Source: Endocalyx cinctus
Taxonomy: Eukaryota; Ascomycota; Sordariomycetes; Amphisphaeriales; Apiosporaceae
Length of the DNA stretch: 64,000 nt
Direction of reading: 5' to 3'
Assembly: GCA_001600455.1 (NCBI GenBank)
Contig: BCKC01000001.1
Location: 4,800,441-4,864,440 of the forward strand
The stretch's first letter is position 1, and every line of letters begins with the position of its first letter. Of the stretch, positions 37,596 through 49,950 are shown piece by piece. Under the pieces are notes generated by a model. That model was not told where the DNA came from. It worked only from the letters and a program-made list of their open reading frames with translations, and made no database searches. The position numbers and the translations under genes were made by a program.

Positions 37596-40200
37596 TTAAG
37601 GATCGACAAGTACTTCGTCACCTACTTGAATAGTAGGGAACTGAGCCTCCTTCGTCGTTGCTCCGGTCGATAACGACGAAGAGGAGGAGGAAGCCGGTAA
37701 ATGACACATATGCGTACCGAAGAAGACCTTCCCATCAAACCGTCTAGTCTTCGTCAACGTAACGAAAGGTTCCTCGCTCTTAGCCGCCGTCTGCTGATCT
37801 ATGCATACCATATGACACCTCCTACATGAGCCTAGCATCTTAAAGTCCTGCTGACCGCCTATGCGGAGTGTCGACCAGTGATCTTCCGCGTACGCCAGTT
37901 CCGGTTCCTCTTCCCTCGCCGTCGACGGCGAGGATGGTCCGATCACCACGTTAGCCCGAAAGACGGCCGCGGAAACGGGCTTGCCGCCTTGGGCCGCGAT
38001 CTCGCGGTTGAGAGCGTCGAGGCTGGATACGTTGATCGCGAGGATCGGGCTCTCGTTCGAGAGAAGGATACGTTTCTTCCCCGAATTCGATTCCGAGTCC
38101 GAGTCCGGCGGCGTGGTGACGCCGAAAACGTGGCTTGGAGAGTTGGACGGTAGCGGCGGCACTTTCGGACCGGGTACCCCCGCCGTGATTCGCTGGTGCT
38201 TCTGAAGATGGGCTTTGGCGTGGCGCACGCTCTTGCCCTCGCCCCCTGGAGGGAATCGGGCAAGGGAGCAGGGGACGCCGAGTATCGACGTGAAGAAATC
38301 GTTGACGTTGCCCAGGTCTTCGTATACCAGGGCAGATATTTCTTCGCCACATACGCGAGGAGTCCGAAGGCTGGGCGTTGCGCTAGACTTGAATAGCGTA
38401 GGATTAGACGACAAGGGCACACGAATCTCTTTGTGGATATTATCTTCTGATAGACTAGGGCCACAATAGGAGACCCTCAGACAGCCGGTTGAGAAATCGA
38501 TCACAGGTCGAATAAGTGCCATGCGTGGATATCGTTTCTGGCTGAGTGCTAGACCGGTGCCTCTGTGAATGAGGCACCATTCTCTATCCCAAGCCAAACC
38601 TTCCGGCCTTACTTCCCAAGCGTGTCCCTCAGGAACACGATACTCGCCACAGCTTTTGATCGGGTATATCGATATAGCCTCCACCCGAAGTTGTGATTTG
38701 TCGTGGTTGGACGATCGGATCTCAATAGAGGTAGGTTCCGGGAAATTGCGAGTACAGTAAAATTCACTGATAAACTCTAAGAACCGGTCCACGTCAGAAA
38801 GTGTGCTCATCGCCCCTAAGCTCACTCGGATAACCCCAGTTGGCTTTCCGTTCATAATATCGTTACTAGTGCCGCACCGAAAACCGGCGGAAAAGTTCTG
38901 TTTGATTTCCCACGGCTGAAGCTGCAAGGCCGAAGCGATGCCACCAGGATTGCAGACGCCACCGGTTCGTATATGAAACTTTTTTAGGGTCGCCAGTTTC
39001 TCAAACTCTGTCAGCCCAACCCATGCACCCAGATGATTTTGCAAATTAAACGCCACGACTGGTCCATTCTCGGGGCCGCCCGATGAATATATAACGCACA
39101 CATCCTCACCATTACCATGTCTTAACGCCGATAAGCCCCGATGAAGTCTATGATGAAGAAATGATGTATGAACCGTGATGTTTTTCATGCCACCAAATAA
39201 CCTACTATGAACCTCAAACGCCGACTGTAAAGCAATAATGCTGTGAAAGGGTAGAGTTCCATCTTCTAATGATTCATGCAAAGCCTGAGTCTTAGGTGCA
39301 TGCCACTGTTCTTTCATGCATACAATCGTATCTACCGTACCCCCACCAAAATATCGTCGATATCGAAACACATCGGTAGCCTGTCGCCTCACGATTAGTG
39401 CGCCTAAGTCTGGGAACCCGAACAATTTATAGAAGCTCAAGACGGTAAAATCGGGCGCGGTCTCAGAGTTACTCAAGTCCAAAGGAGATGTTGCAGCGAA
39501 GGCTGCGACATCGAGTAGTGTATACACGCGACCCTTGGTTGGCATTGTCAAATCACGTAATTTTTCACACCACTCGAGGGGGTATCGCTGTCCATCCATG
39601 TTGGACTGCGCAGGATAGGCAAACAGGGCGGAGTCCGCTTGCGGCTCGAAGCTTGGTAGAGGCTCTTTTTCGCATGTCCATTTATCGACAGTAGATGTAT
39701 CGTAGCATAGGCTATTTCTAGCTTCTTGCCTCACGCCAACCAAGCTGGTATGACATGCTTGGTGGTAATAAAAGTCAAAGCCGTCGGGAGAGGCGCGAAA
39801 TGCGTCAGAGACCAGCTTAATACCGGCAGTGGCGTTGGCGACGAAGACGACGTCAAAGTCGGTAGGATCGGCGTTGAAGAACTGCAACACGCGATGCCTG
39901 GTATCCTCCACCCGCGACGTGGTTTGTTGAGAAGAGGTTGAGCCGGAATGCGGATTACCGAAGAGGTTCACCGTCATCTCCTCGGCAAACTTATCCACGA
40001 GGGATTTCGCGCAAAGGGTTGTCCCGGCATGATCGAGATATACGTCGTCTGTTCACTATTTTCATTAATAAACAAATTCCCTCCACTCAATGGAAGTCTG
40101 GCATTGGACGTTGCTTGCCTCGAAGCATGGGATATTCATGGTGGCGAAGTGTTTCAATGCGGTCATTGTACGCCGAGTGTCCCCAGTCCGTCATATCCAT
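37596..40200 (-). CDS. hxB: Molybdenum cofactor sulfurase (HxB/MOCOS)
   Basis: Exchanges the terminal oxo ligand of the molybdenum cofactor for sulfur, activating xanthine dehydrogenase (purine hydroxylase) and aldehyde oxidase-type enzymes. Two exons: 40200-40119 and 40048-37596, 844 residues. The N-terminal aminotransferase class V domain shows YLDHAGTTLCAKSLV, NLFGNPHSGS, a PLP lysine near 235 in SFYKLFGFPDLG, and the persulfide-type Cys near 393 in RTGGVCNPGG. The C-terminal MOSC parts show IYPIKSCGEYRVPEGHAWEV, GLAWDREWCLIHRGTG, a Cys-containing GSCRRCHMVCID, and a VDP end. The intron appears to use a GC donor (GAG|GCAAGC). That join gives EYPMLRDDVYLDHAGTT, matching the known family spacing, whereas the nearby GT would add three residues. 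A second in-frame ATG lies at 40194. Divergent from CDC6. Confidence 0.94.
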
Positions 40201-41292
40201 AATAATCCTGGTATAGTAAAATTATACATTGGGAGCAGTTGATTTCTCGACAAATGCTAATATTCCAACCAAGATGATTCGATCAAACAATGAATTCAAT
40301 GTATTCATTATGCCTGAAACCGAGAAACAAATAAAAGAAATTGTGACGGTCTCCTCGTAATGTCTCACCCTTATAATATTGTAACGTTTGAATCAAAGGT
40401 GGGATGAATGAGTTCCCATATTATATCTAAGTAGCGGGGTGGCGGGCTGATAGGGGTTGTGATATTAGTGTATATAGTAGGCACCTGGGCACGGAGTATA
40501 GGTATACTATAATGTAATCCCTTCGGAGATCGCCGGGTATTGAAGGTTTATTATGTAAGTCGTCCTCAAGAGTGGGGGAACTTCCGGCCGAGGGGTCAAG
40601 GCAAAAGAGGAAGAGTAAAGGGTACTATTCAATAGGTAATATAGGAATGAACAAAGACATTATGATACAAAGAGAATTCTCGAAGCTGATTCTCTGATCG
40701 ATAATATCAATGGGTATATTATTCACTGCTTGTTAGGTATTCATTCAGTATAATAATCATTAACTATTGGAGTACGGAGTAGAGTGTAGGGATATTGGAT
40801 ATTTGTACTCCGTACAACGTTGGTAACTCGTTTTTAATTTGTACGTTGCCCGGTTATTGAATTCTCAGTGGCCCGTGCTGTTCACTAGCGTCCATTCAAC
40901 GGGGCTTTAAGTTTCCAATTACACGTTATTAGTCATGTGACAACCTTTGCGCGTCCACGGGTTGCTCCCTAATAAAAAAACGCGGTACTGTGGGTCTTTG
41001 TGAAACCACTTTACGCGAATTGCAGGGATTAAATCGCGTCGTATAAGCGCGCCCTCATTTTACATATATCCACTCCTCTCTATTTCATGTACCGAATTCC
41101 GAAATTCATCCTTACTTTACTTCTTCATACTTAATTCATGAACATTGACTGAATATACATTTTCCATTTTCTTACTTTTTCTTCTTTTTTTCTTCGATAC
41201 TCATAATTGTTCTTCAGCATTTCAATAATTTGAGAATATCGTACTTGTTTATTTGTACTTATATTCTAATTACCGAATTAAAGAAAAGGGAG
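40201..41292. promoter_or_regulatory. Divergent promoter region hxB / CDC6
   Basis: 1.1 kb between divergent start codons. Features: a CGGAGTA-containing motif (GTACGGAGTAGAG near 40772, TACTCCGTAC at 40807-40816) and a GCGCG-rich element near 41040-41052. An MCB-like ACGCGT was not seen, although GCGCGCC near 41049 could serve a cell-cycle factor. This is speculative. Confidence 0.4.
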
Positions 41293-43266
41293 ATGGCCCG
41301 AAGCACACTTGGAAAGCGGACTCGGACTCCGGTTGACAATGGTCAGTGGTGATACATTTTTCTTCCTCACCACTTCATTCATATTAAGACATTGACTAAC
41401 ATGAGACATAGTAGACCTTGTTGACATTCCTGCTAAACGAACAAGACGACAAACTCGCAGCTCACAACTGAATGACGAGAACGCGGACCCCGATGTAGCT
41501 GACGCGGGAAACGAATCCAGCTACGAATCTCCTGTCACCGACGAAATTGTTGAAGAGTCACTCTCCGAGTCTTCTCCGTCAACAAGGCGTACAAATAACA
41601 TTAAACACAAAAATGGTGCGCAATTCTCATCTTCTTTCAACTAATTCTCCCGTCTAACAGCAATACAGCCGATTATGTACCCCTTACCCCAACCACTCCT
41701 CGATTTAAGGATGTCTCCACCAGAGTACCCGTCACGCCTCGTCATCGGGTTATGTTCTCTGGAAGGATATCCAAAAGATCGACCCCACAAACGCCACTCA
41801 CTCCTACCGCAGTTCAAACAGTATATCACCAAGCAAAACAGCTGTTCTCCCGCAGCGCTGATCCAGGCCAATTGATCGGTCGAGACAACGAGCGAGAGCA
41901 GCTGAAGAGTTTTCTTCAACGATGTACGAAATCAAACCCCAGCGGTTGTATCTACGTTAGCGGCCCACCTGGAACGGGCAAGAGTGCCATGATCAACGAG
42001 GTGACGAAAGAAGTTGCCAACTCGACATCTATTAAGAGAGCATATATCAACTGTATGAGTATAAAATCGACTAAAGACCTCTACGAAACCCTTCTGAGCC
42101 AAATTTACGACGATGCCGATGTCGACGAGGATGATGCTGCGACAATCGTGCAGAAACTTTTCATGCCTCGCAAGAAGTCTTCAGACGTTTATCTAATCAT
42201 TCTCGATGAGATTGATCACATATTGACTCTTGATCTCGAAATCTTGTACAAGTTGTTCGAGTGGTCCTTGCAGAAGACATCCCGTCTCATGTTGGTGGGA
42301 ATTGCGAATGCTCTGGACTTGACTGATCGGTTCTTACCACGTTTGAAGTCCCGAAACCTCAAACCAGAGCTCCTCCCGTTCCTCCCATATTCTGCGGCAC
42401 AAATTAAGACCATTATTACTACCCGTCTCAAGAGCCTCGTCCCCGAAGGATCCTCTCTGCCATTCATTCACCCCGCCGCCATCGAACTCTGCTCCCGAAA
42501 AGTATCTAGTCAAACAGGTGACTTGCGAAAGGCCTTCGAGATATGTCGACGAGCAATCGACCTAGTGGAGATGGAGACCAAGCAAAAGCACGAGGCTGAA
42601 GTCAGGGAGAAGATTCTACTTGCCACACCCTCCCGGAAGCCACTTGGCGAGAACAGCAACTTCAGCTCGCCTTCGAAGAGATCACCAGAAGCCAAGATGT
42701 CGACAATGGTGAACGAGTCACTAAAGGCTTTGACAATTGAGACTGCGCCTCGCGTTAGCATTTCTCACCTGAATAAGATCACGTCGGCGGCTTTCAGTAA
42801 CGGAACGAATCAACGACTCAAGACCCTGAATCTACAACAAAAAGCGGCGTTATGCTCACTCATGGCGCTGGAGAAGCGAAACAGGGCCGCTCGAACGTCT
42901 TTTCTGGCGACGCCTTCGAAAACCCAATCGGCGGCACCGAGCATCAAAACACTCTACGACACATATTCCGTCCTGTGCACGCGCGACTCGGTGCTGCACC
43001 CCCTCTCGAGCTCGGAATTCCGCGAAGTGATGGGTAGCCTCGAGACATTGTCCCTAGTCTCGGCCGTGGATGGGAAGACCGGATCGTTAGCGATGCTGCA
43101 GACCCCTACCAAGGGCTGGAAAAAGTCTGGATTCGCCGGCGGAGTCGGGTTGGCAGACGAGAAGAAAGTGGCGAGCTGCGTTGGAGAGAAAGAGCTGGAA
43201 CAAGCGATTGACGGTCTCGGCGCTGATATTCTGAGAAGCATCCTGAGTGGTGAGGCATTGGATTAA
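41293..43266 (+). CDS. CDC6: Replication licensing ATPase Cdc6/Cdc18
   Basis: Loads the MCM helicase onto ORC-bound origins in G1. Three exons: 41293-41341, 41412-41615 and 41669-43266, joined in phase to 616 residues. The N-terminal 130 residues are basic and disordered with CDK-type S/TP sites (PLTPTTPRFK, VPVTPRHR), as in Cdc18 proteins degraded after S phase. The AAA+ core has Walker A GPPGTGKSAM (Lys189) and Walker B LIILDEID (Asp264-Glu265), then sensor/arginine regions (LTDRFLPRLKSR, TGDLRKAFEICRRA). A linker with SPSKRSPE leads to the C-terminal winged-helix domain. For the third exon the TACAG acceptor at 41668 was chosen over an earlier CAG because only it keeps the AAA+ frame. The first acceptor is a TAGTAG tandem, so the protein may exist with or without one residue. 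Confidence 0.92.
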
Positions 43267-46200
43267 CCAGGCGCGGAAAAAGTTTGGGAGTACCAAGGTT
43301 GGGTTGATTCGGATTGCATATATCTATTGGCGAAATGTCATTGCATCATGGGTGGGAGTTCGGTTATGAATTTCATATAAAAATGAGTGTAACACTACTG
43401 TACATAATGTATTCGAGAATTACTCCGGAGAAACGCATCCATACGAAGGTATACGTACGGTATTTGGGCATGCAAAGGATAAGCAAGCCTGTAATGAAAT
43501 TCAGTTTAATATGCACATGCACAATTAAGTCGGGTTCATCGAATGTGAAAAGTGAAAAGCTGTAAGGACGACCTCGGATGTTTTTTCTCTTCTTAATCCA
43601 AAACAACACATACCTAGATGTATTGACAAATTTGTTGCATCAAGGTGATATCATGATTTTACTGTACTTACCAATGTGGGCAAATGACTTGTAGGTCAGC
43701 TACACAAATACTCCATATAAACGAAGTATTTAGTGGTTTTACGTGACTCTCCAATTCATCAACACCGACGTTTCTCCAAAAAGGCCTCAGGTGAGAGAAA
43801 TAATCAACGTCAAAAATACGTATACTACGTATACTATGTGTTTGTCCACGTACGACAGGTAGCACAACATATATCTACCTAGGCCTGGTTGGTAGGCCAG
43901 GTAGGCTTCGTAAGATAATTTGCTGATAGGTTAAGCTCTGGCTAAGCTTTCAGGCCAAGTCTGCCAATCCAAGCGACATATTGATGGGTTTGCGTACAAA
44001 TGAGATGATGAGATGAAAAACCCCACCACCCTTCCCCTCCCTATGTCAATTCACACTACTGGACTTAGCATCTGCACCGTTTTATTTTTGGGAAACGGGG
44101 GGGAGGGCGTGCGTGTAGGTATTTTAAGTTCCAAGTTGGTTTAGGAACTTAGGTACTTGTATAGTGGTAGTCGTAACTATTCGTTACAGCACAAATGATA
44201 TGGCATAACGGGAGAGATCTTTGGATCATTCAAGTTTCAAATTGTTTTTATTCTCTACAAAACTAATGTTTACATTACGGATCGGATTAAAAATCGTTTC
44301 AGAGAGGGACGGGAAATAATTTAAAAATAGAATTTAAAACAAAGAAAAAGACGAAAAATAAAGAGAAGAGAAGATAGAAAAATAGAAGATAAAATGAGAA
44401 AATAATCAATAATCACGAAATAAGATACCGAAAAAAAAAAAAAAAAAACTACACCGAAAGCGGATGAACCGAACGTTTAAACGTTTAGCTAAGTTAGTCA
44501 CTCCTCTTTAGAGTCTTTTACTCCACGGCAGCACGGTTACCACGTCCTAAAAAGACGATAGGAAGACGATAGGATAGGATAGGCACACTGCCACTACGCA
44601 AATTATTACGCGGCCGTGTCGGTATTGTCGGTATCATCGGACTCCGTCGGTGAAGTATATGTATATGTACATGTACTGTGTGCTTTGATAAACTCGCTAC
44701 CATCTTTTCTAGATTTCTAGTACTCTTTTTTTCCGGGTTCTTCGCATACAGTACTATGTTCCAAGGTTGGATCTGTATACCTACTATATACATTAAGTAG
44801 ATACGAGTGGGTGTAAATACGAGTAGGCAGTAGGTTAGATACTACTATTACCTACTGTAGTCTGTAGGTAGGAAAATAGGGAGGTAGCTCAATGGATAAG
44901 GGACTTATCGATGGAAGAGACAAATCGCGAAAGCATCTTTGAAAGTCTGTGCTACTACTACCTCAACGTTCCTTGTGCTCCCTTTCAAACCATTAGGGAC
45001 TTAAGGAATACGTAAACATGCACTTTTGATTGATTGATTGATTTTATTTTATTTTATTTTATCTTATTTTTCTGTTTGAAACTCTACACAAGATTTATCC
45101 GGGTCATAAAGCAAACAAGGTTCGTTCACCCTCCAATTGATGGAGCTGCAATTGATGCCCATGGATATACCTCTGTACCTAACCTAATCTAACGTATACA
45201 TATACACGTATTTACATATATCTCATACCATACTACTTACATATACAGCGAATCCCTAATCCTTCTACCATACCGTATATGTATCCTATGTATCCATATA
45301 TTATATTCATCGCTCCATACGTACGTACACTACCGTATTTTTCTGTAGTCCTATCTATCTTTGCGGGTCTATACTCAACACACTATACTCAATCAGTATA
45401 AATCTAATATAAAATCCCAAACTAAAAAGGAAGAAAAAGAAGCAGTTGGTAATTTCAATATTACTAAAAACCGACTTTTATCGAACTGTGACCAACCGAA
45501 ACGTTTGTATCGATATCTTCACAAGTCAGGATTAGGGGATCACCTCCTTCTCCACCTACTAATACCAGTCAGTCTGCCTTTAACTGTTTTAGTGATCGTA
45601 TATCGTTATGCTACTGGTCTACCATTCCATATAAATTACTTGCTTACTTAGCCTAACTGTTCTAGGTATTTGTTCTTTTTTTGAATCTTACCGTATATAA
45701 AGTACGGAGTACTCAATAAAAATAAGTTAGAGAGTGAGAGAAAGAAAGAGAGAGAGAGAGAGAGAGAGTGTGTGTGTGAGAAAGGTGACCAAGAAAAAAA
45801 AAGATATTAAAAGCTGTAATCTCTTGGCATCCCGTCCCCAAGAAAATCTCGACCAAGTCTTACCAAGAACTTTCGCAGCTTGGCACATCAACGCCCAAGG
45901 AGACGTTAGAAACCTCTATTTTCTCTAAAACATAGTATTATCTATAACCGTCATTTTCGAGTCACGTTTCCTATAGGAAACATTTCAACATCGAGTATCT
46001 CACTCCCACGAACTCGACAAATTAATACTTTTCGGATTCCTTACCCGTATCATTACCGTCTTACATTACCACCTCCGAATTCTATTCCCACCCACCCCAT
46101 AGTTATTGGGAGCGAGTGTCGCGTAACCAACCAACCATCAACACTCGCTCCTCTGCCACCCTACTTATACGAAAAAAAAGAGGAAAAAAAAAAGGAAAAC

Positions 46201-46287
46201 ATAGTTCAACGTCGACGTCGGATTATTAGTGTCATGCGAATTTAAGGCGCATGTTATTAATTCTCCAAAAGTTGTTTCGAAAATTAG
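43267..46287. other. 3.0-kb intergenic region, no gene seen
   Basis: Between CDC6 and palF. It holds an A18 tract near 44430, a GATT/TTTTA microsatellite (45027-45071), a GA/TG repeat (about 45740-45780) and a hairpin at 43875-43904 (CTACCTAGGCCT against AGGCCAGGTAG with one bulge). No supported coding frame. Confidence 0.5.
45733..45782. repeat. (GA)n(TG)n microsatellite
   Basis: A run of GAGAGA dinucleotides passing into TGTGTG, in the intergenic region upstream of palF. Confidence 0.85.
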
Positions 46288-48811
46288 ATGGGTTCCAATC
46301 TTGACCATGTTGCAAACTTGTCGCTCGACGATCCGCCACCAAAGGCCTCCTTCTTCTCACGTCTTACCTCTCCGCTTCGCTCGCGTACCCGTAACCTCGC
46401 CGATTTTCACATACGATTAAAAGAACCTCACCGTCAATATTCTGCCGGAGACCATGTTAAAGGGAGCGTTGTCCTGTCTATAGTGAAGCCTATCCGTATT
46501 ACACATTTAACGGTCGGCTTATACGGTTACGTTCGCGTCTTCAAGAGTGCTAGTGCCGCCGTTCAACTTGGCACCGTCAATCCTGCAATCGTATCGGCGG
46601 ATGGAAACCGAAAGTTTAAATATCACGGAAACGGTCATGCTTCGCTCTTCCAGGACGAACAGGTCTTATGTGGGGAGGGGAGGCTTAAACCCACTAGATT
46701 TGAGTTCGAATTTGATCTCATTTTCCCTTCCAAGGGCTTACCCAGCAGCATTGACGTATGATTACTTCTCTTCTATACCTAAGACTATTACTTCTTAGAC
46801 AAAGTCTAGTATTTGCTAACGACAATCATAGTTCGAGAGAGGCACAATTTCTTACGTCGTCACCGCCACGTTAACCCGCCCTACCTCCATAGCACCCACA
46901 ACAAGCTGCGAGACTAAGGTGTCTCTCGTGGAGAAGATAGATGTAGGCGTAATTGCACCACCGCGAGAACGAAAAGTTACTATGCAGACCATGCGCAGAC
47001 GGGCAAAGAGGAGGAAAGCCACCACCGTACCCGCGCCACCGTCAATTAAACGCGCAGCGCAGACGAGTGATGCGCTAGAACCCGTACAAGAACCAACGAC
47101 TCCGAGAATAAACGAGAATGCAGACGATACCCCCGCGCAACATGGCGAAACTTCACAGCCGGCGAACCCCGGAGGACTTCACCTGCCGCGTAGTCCCATG
47201 CCTACCGACTTACAGAGCGAGTTCAGTGGAGAGAGCGCCGTGAGCAACAATAGTGGCTCGAACAGCGGAACGGGCGTTGATGCTAGTACCGATTCAGCAG
47301 CCGGTAGTCAAGTATTGGGGAATCATGACAGAGAAATCACAGCGACATTTGAACTTTCGAAAGGAGGATGCCTACCAGGGGACACCATACCTGTGAAGAT
47401 AAAAATTGAGCATAACCGCTATCTTAAAAGTATGCATGGCATAGTGGTCACGCTATATCGCCAAGGCCGGGTTGACTATGCGCCGCCGTTATCCCTTTTT
47501 GGAAATGTGTCAAAGGAGGAAGCAAAAAAGTTGGAGAGAGAGGAATACTACCCTCGGTCTAGGACTGGCCTCGGGGGCCTGTCGCTATCATCGGCAGGAT
47601 CATGCAGTGTTTTTCGCAAAGATCTCTCCCAAGCTGTTGCCCCTCTTATCATTGATCCTACGACTTACACAGCAAGTATCACAACGGCCATCAGAGTTCC
47701 CGAGGATGCGTTCCCTAGTATCAAAGGCGTACCGGGAGATTTGATTAGCTTTAAGTACCACGTCGAAGTGGTTGTCGACCTAGGCGGAAGGCTAGCGGGC
47801 CCTTCAACAAGCAGCTCGCAACATCCGACTAGAATGGGACCGGTAACAATACCAAATAGTAATATGATCGCTGGTGGTCAATATGGAAACGATGTCACCC
47901 TGCTCACGAATTGGAATGGTACAATAGTTGATACCGACCACCTGAGACGTGTGAAGGGAGTCATATCGGTCTCGTTCGAATGCGTGGTTGGAACGACGGA
48001 TAGCGCTCGATCGCACGGAAAGGCTGTAGTGCGCCCAACGTTGTCGGCGCAACCGATCCCGCCTGCACAAATCCATCCCCAAGAAACTCCAGTTGATGAA
48101 GGCGAAATCAATTATACTTGGCAGGATGATTATAATGGAGATTATGAATACGGCGGAGACTTTGATGGGCAGCCGCCCCAGGTACCTCACGATTACCTTC
48201 CACCTGGTCACACCTCTCAGACTGCGTACTATGATTTCCAAGGGCACCCATCTCAGACCCCCGCATACGTCCCTCCTCCTGAAATTCCTCAAGAGAGTGA
48301 ACTCACGGATAAAGAGCGAGTACGACAAGCGGAGCAGAGACTCTTGCCAAGCCAGCCCCCGCAGCACCCTAGTGACTCAGACGCCGGTCCATCCCAGCCA
48401 TCGGCGCCTGCTGAAGACCTCGGCTCTCCGATACACACCACTGAACCACTCCCCTCGGCGCCGCACTTTATAGCGGAAGATATCGGTGAAGGACCATCGG
48501 CTCCTCCGCTAACCGACATGGCGCAGCCAGGTCCCGGTACATACCCAACGGATGATAAACAAGAGCTCCAAAGAAGACGCCTCCTGGCTGAAGCCAGCGC
48601 TCCTCCTGACATGCCTGAAGATTTCGATAACGCGGGGCCCTCGGCGCCAGCTTTAGATAGCGCGGGGCCCTCGGGTGACCACCTACCATCGGCGCCTATG
48701 CTCGCCGAAGAGGAAGACGACTACGGACCACGGGATCCCTGTCACCCGATTGCGGGTCCCTCTTTAACCATGGCGCAGGGAGCAGAACCTTTGCCACGAT
48801 ATGAACGATGA
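46288..48811 (+). CDS. palF: pH-response arrestin PalF/Rim8
   Basis: Arrestin-like adaptor of the Pal/Rim ambient-pH pathway. It binds the PalH/Rim21 receptor at the plasma membrane and recruits ESCRT-I so that PacC/Rim101 is processed. Two exons (46288-46755, 46832-48811) give 815 residues, with the join falling in PSSIDFERGTISYVV. The arrestin N domain is clear (FHIRLKEPHRQYSAGDHVKG, VVLSIVKPIRITHLTVGLYG), followed by the arrestin C domain (ATFELSKGGCLPGDTIPVKI, KSMHGIVVTLYRQGRVDY). Between them lies a disordered, Ser/Thr/Pro-rich insert of about 150 residues. The tail holds five PSAP tetrapeptides (residues 679, 697, 711, 759 and 775), the classic ligand of the Vps23/TSG101 UEV domain. Two of these sit in nearly identical GCGGGGCCCTCGG DNA repeats. 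A general alpha-arrestin is the alternative, but the FERGTISY block and the PSAP tail favour PalF. Confidence 0.83.
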
Positions 48812-49950
48812 AGAATGATATGTTATACTATACTATACTATCGTTACATTGCTGATCACATTTACACCGGAGTTTGGGTGGGTTAATGGGTGGATAAAAA
48901 ACCCAAATTTTTGAATAGTTATCATTAAGCATTATTAGGAGCTGGGCCTGAATACTCACTGTCTTTTTCTCTTTTCCAACTATATACCAGTGAAAAAATT
49001 CATTCTACTTAGCATTTTCTGATCTCGAGAATATGAATATATTATAAATCAGACATGATCTACTCCATTTTATTCCATTCAATTACCAATTCTGAATCTA
49101 TGTAGGTAATGATGTGAACCCACACGCCCGAAAATTATTCTTGAGAATTATGATTTTTTGACAAGAAGGCGAAAATGTCTCGCAGTTTTCCCCGAGCAAG
49201 ATATACTCGGTGAAAAGCGGCTATCGTTAATGTGTAAACAAGCACTTCGAACCTGTTCCCTACTACGAAAAGCGACAACTGTGTAGGAACAATCTGCGAT
49301 TATGACAACACTACGTCGTTACCGGAATAAACTTGAACTTTGATTCGGCTGTTTGAATGATATTGAGAGTAGCCTCTTGCTGGAGAGAAGAGCAAAGACT
49401 GTATATTTGACCTTGAGTTCCAAGAACAATGAGCACAAACATGGTCATTGTCCCCGTCTCAGTCAAAACATTGTCCTTGTTCTGAACAATAAACATTCTA
49501 TGTGCATTGTTTTTCCATTCTCAATACAAAGACGGTGTTTTTACTATAAGATCTGATGAAACTCTCGGGATAGGGAGTAGATCCGTTTCTTTCTATATTC
49601 TTATTCTCTGGCCCAACTTTACGACGTTCACTTCTCTTCAACTTAAAATTTTTCTGCATGGAAAGGAAAAGAAAAGGTCCTTGTCTGCTTGCGTCGACTT
49701 TGCTGTCTGATACATATTTAACCCTTTTCAACCAATTCCCCCCTTTTCACACAGGACAAATTTTTATTTTATTCTTATTTTTAAATATCACTGCATTACT
49801 TCTTGTTTACTTAAAAAGCTTTTGTTTATTTGTTTCCATTTCTATTTTATTATCTTTCGTTTTGCATTTTGTTTAATTATCCTTCCTCACTTCAAAACAT
49901 CTTTTTTTCTTTCCTTTCAGTCATCCAGAAGGGCAGGGAAGAAAGAAGAA
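48812..49950. other. Intergenic region, no gene seen
   Basis: Between palF and the RING-like gene. The right 250 bp is T/C-rich and ends in TTTCCTTTCAG at 49910-49920, a strong 3' splice site 30 bp before the next ATG, so a 5' UTR intron is possible. Confidence 0.5.

Noticed and set aside
37943..38464. Frames overlapping the MOSC part of hxB
   Set aside because: Alternative-frame shadows of a clear, family-matching coding sequence.
40807..40816. Possible MCB or other cell-cycle element for CDC6
   Set aside because: No exact ACGCGT was found in the divergent promoter, and the palindromic GTACTCCG-type motif is not known to me as a cell-cycle site.
44881..44960. tRNA-like D-arm string GGTAGCTCAATGGATAAGG
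   Set aside because: No T-arm (GGTTCRA) or acceptor pairing follows at the right distance, so no cloverleaf forms.
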